From: Hyphomicrobiales bacterium
GTDB lineage: Bacteria; Pseudomonadota; Alphaproteobacteria; Rhizobiales; Rhizobiaceae
Length of the DNA: 64,000 nucleotides
NCBI GenBank assembly: GCA_900472625.1
Contig: UCIT01000028.1
Span: 22,077 to 86,076, forward strand
Direction of reading: 5' to 3'
Shown here: one piece after another, positions 62,641 to 64,000 of the stretch
Layout: the number at the start of each line of letters is the position of its first letter
Numbering within the stretch: position 1 is the first letter of the stretch
Position numbers and translations under genes: made by a program
The notes under the pieces: model-generated
Told to the model about the DNA's origin: nothing
Databases searched by the model: none
The model's input: the letters and a program-made list of their open reading frames with translations, nothing else

Positions 62641-63715
62641 TGAACAGCGCCTAGTTTGCCGGCGTCTGTTTGATTTAAGTTATGCGGCCATGGCTGGCGC
62701 GTCTAGCATGACATAGCATCGTTCTTCTGCCTCGGCTGGCGGTATGTCGCCAATGGGCTCTAAAAGGTGTCGATTGTTGAACCACTCCACCCATTCGAAC
62801 GTGGCGAACTCAACGGCTTCGAAGTTGCGCCATGATCCCCGGCAATGGATGACCGCGGCTTTGTAAAGGCTGTTGATCGTTTCGGCGAGGGCGTCGTCAT
62901 CCGCCAACGCTACCGACAGAAGGGTTGATGCCTGCCTCTGCCAATCGCTCAGAATAGCGAATGGACATATCGCGAGCCAAGGCCCGTGTGATGAACCAGC
63001 CCGCCACGGTGACCGGGCCGCTTATCATGAAGTGCCTGGTCGAGGGCATTGAGCACAAAGCCCGCGTCGGCAGTCCGGCTTGCCCGCCAACCGACGATCC
63101 GGCGGGCGAAGGCATCATAACGAAGGCCACGTAGACGAAGCCCTGCCAGGTCGCAACGCAGGTGAAAATCAGATAACCACAGCATGTTCGGCGCGGGAGC
63201 GTAGACCTGCCGGTTCACCCGATCGAGCGGATATGGCGCGGTTTTGTCACTGACCGTCGTGCGGATCGGTTTGCGCGAATTATGCCCTGCAGCTCCATTG
63301 CGCTCATAAGCCGAGCGACTGTGCACCGGGCGATGTCGTAACCTTTCCGTTGCAACTGTCGCCAGACCTTGCGCACGCCATCGACCTGGAACTTCTCGTT
63401 GAACACCCGGCGTATCTCGACCTTTATGGCAATGTTGCGTCGAGCGCAGGTCGAAAGACGGTCCTCATCCGTGCGCTTGGCGATGACCTCATAATAGGTG
63501 GACGGGGCAATCGGCAGCAGTCTGCAAAATACGAGGCCGCAGGCTTCCAGGTGTTCCTTGTAATCGACGTAGAGCTCGTGACGATGGCGGTGGCGCTCCG
63601 AAATATCGGAAGAGCCATTGAGTTCGGCGATCTTGGTGCCTTTCTTAAAAGCAGCCTTGTAGGCGCCGAGCCGCATCGTGCCGCAGAGGTCGCCGGTCGA
63701 GAAGCGTTTCCGCAA
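62641..63715 (-). mobile_element. IS3-family transposase, frameshifted copy
   Basis: From 63715 downward: LLPIAPSTYYEVIAKRTDED, FNEKFQVDGVRKVWRQLQRK, GYDIARCTVARLMSAMELQG; in the next frame PYPLDRVNRQVYAPAPNMLW, RRIVGWRASRTADAGFVLNA, GGLVHHTGLGSRYV; then IRYSERLAEAGINPSVGSVG, DDALAETINSLYKAAVIHCR and FATFEWVEWFNNRHLLEPIG. This is an entire IS3-group OrfB with at least three indels. TGAACAGCGCCTAGTTTGCC at 62641 may be its terminal repeat. The interval 63716-63922 has no recognised gene. Confidence 0.88.
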
Positions 63716-63922
63716 TCATACCCCTTCAGCCATTCGGTCATCAGGCCAACGACCGGCTCTCCGCTCGGGCCGAGTTAGACCAGCGCTTCGATTTCCATTC
63801 TGATATGGGGCGTCAATGCCCGCAATGACTTCGAACACCTCATAAAAGCGCCTCGTCTGATGGATCATGCACGTGAAGGGCCGATAAGTATCTTCGTCCG
63901 GTGTCTGCTACAGGGCCTGTAT

Positions 63923-64000
63923 CGGAACGCAAATGTCCTCTAGATTTCTATCTGCAGAACCTTGCCTTTGGCGGGAACCGAGCAACAGATCAGGGTTTCA
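63923..64000. repeat. 78-bp direct repeat, copy 2 (runs into the window end)
   Basis: Base-for-base identical to 54757-54834, and cut by the window end, so its full length is unknown. The 9166-bp period includes the whole importer operon and the IS3 debris on both sides. See copy 1 for content. Confidence 0.95.
63940..64000 (-). CDS. 3' end of a [2Fe-2S] ferredoxin-domain gene, rest outside window
   Basis: The reverse frame reads TLICCSVPAKGKVLQIEI before the stop at 63940-63942, the same as the remnant at 54774. Only the distal cluster Cys is visible. The copy outside the window could be the intact gene, for example the reductase of a Rieske-type oxygenase, which would supply the ring-hydroxylating activity missing from the cluster; that is conjecture. 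Confidence 0.5.
   Translation of the reverse strand, partial: ETLICCSVPAKGKVLQIEI

Overview
The window looks like a stretch of accessory replicon (megaplasmid or genomic island) from an alphaproteobacterium, most likely a Rhizobiales member (Rhizobium, Agrobacterium, Ensifer or Mesorhizobium type). The grounds are a pccR-pccB-pccA-methylmalonyl-CoA mutase block of rhizobial type, many LysR/AraC/TetR/IclR regulators paired with SDR genes, and remnants of IS3, IS5, IS30, IS66 and IS110 elements. I saw no rRNA, tRNA, CRISPR array or replication origin.

Layout. 0-9.5 kb is a decaying region: an SDR tail, a DUF6152 protein, a DUF6644-like membrane protein, a Tat-exported intradiol dioxygenase, then pseudogenes (amber-interrupted protein, XdhC, LysR, TetR, SDR). 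Intact HxlR and MarR regulators and an ABM/Dabb barrel pair lie among them, and the region ends in IS66 and IS110 debris. 9.8-14 kb holds a zinc deacylase of the aspartoacylase family, a double-hotdog thioesterase, an AraC regulator and a DUF3100 membrane protein. 14.1-25.6 kb is a propionyl-CoA and valine/isobutyryl-CoA block: PccR, PccB, PccA, methylmalonyl-CoA mutase, a frameshifted epimerase, acyl-CoA dehydrogenase, 3-hydroxyisobutyryl-CoA hydrolase, 3-hydroxyisobutyrate dehydrogenase and enoyl-CoA hydratase. 26-31.8 kb has an M20 deacylase overlapping an alpha-oxoamine synthase, two AraC regulators and an SDR. 32.3-34 kb is a divergent quinone-oxidoreductase/TetR pair.

34-51 kb and 56-62.5 kb appear to be one catabolic regulon, probably for an aromatic or alicyclic compound. 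It includes two VOC ring-cleavage dioxygenases (one frameshifted), an ACMSD-type amidohydrolase, an HpcH/HpaI aldolase, a bicupin, SnoaL-fold proteins, a flavin reductase, three SDRs, an Fe-alcohol dehydrogenase, an FAD dehydrogenase, a broken GMC oxidoreductase, two paralogous Zn-alcohol dehydrogenases, an aldehyde dehydrogenase and a branched-chain-type ABC importer. An IclR regulator lies at the end of one operon.

The most interesting observation is a palindrome, TGTTCA-N5-TGAACA, about 75-150 bp upstream of the main operons of this regulon, including the ABC importer that is separated from the rest by transposon debris. The IclR protein is the natural candidate to bind it. No intact ring hydroxylase is present and several enzyme genes are frameshifted, so the pathway may be incomplete here. 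The importer segment is bracketed by IS remnants and by an identical 78-bp direct repeat from the 3' end of a [2Fe-2S] ferredoxin gene (54757-54834 and 63923-64000). This suggests a duplication or recombination event spanning the window edge.
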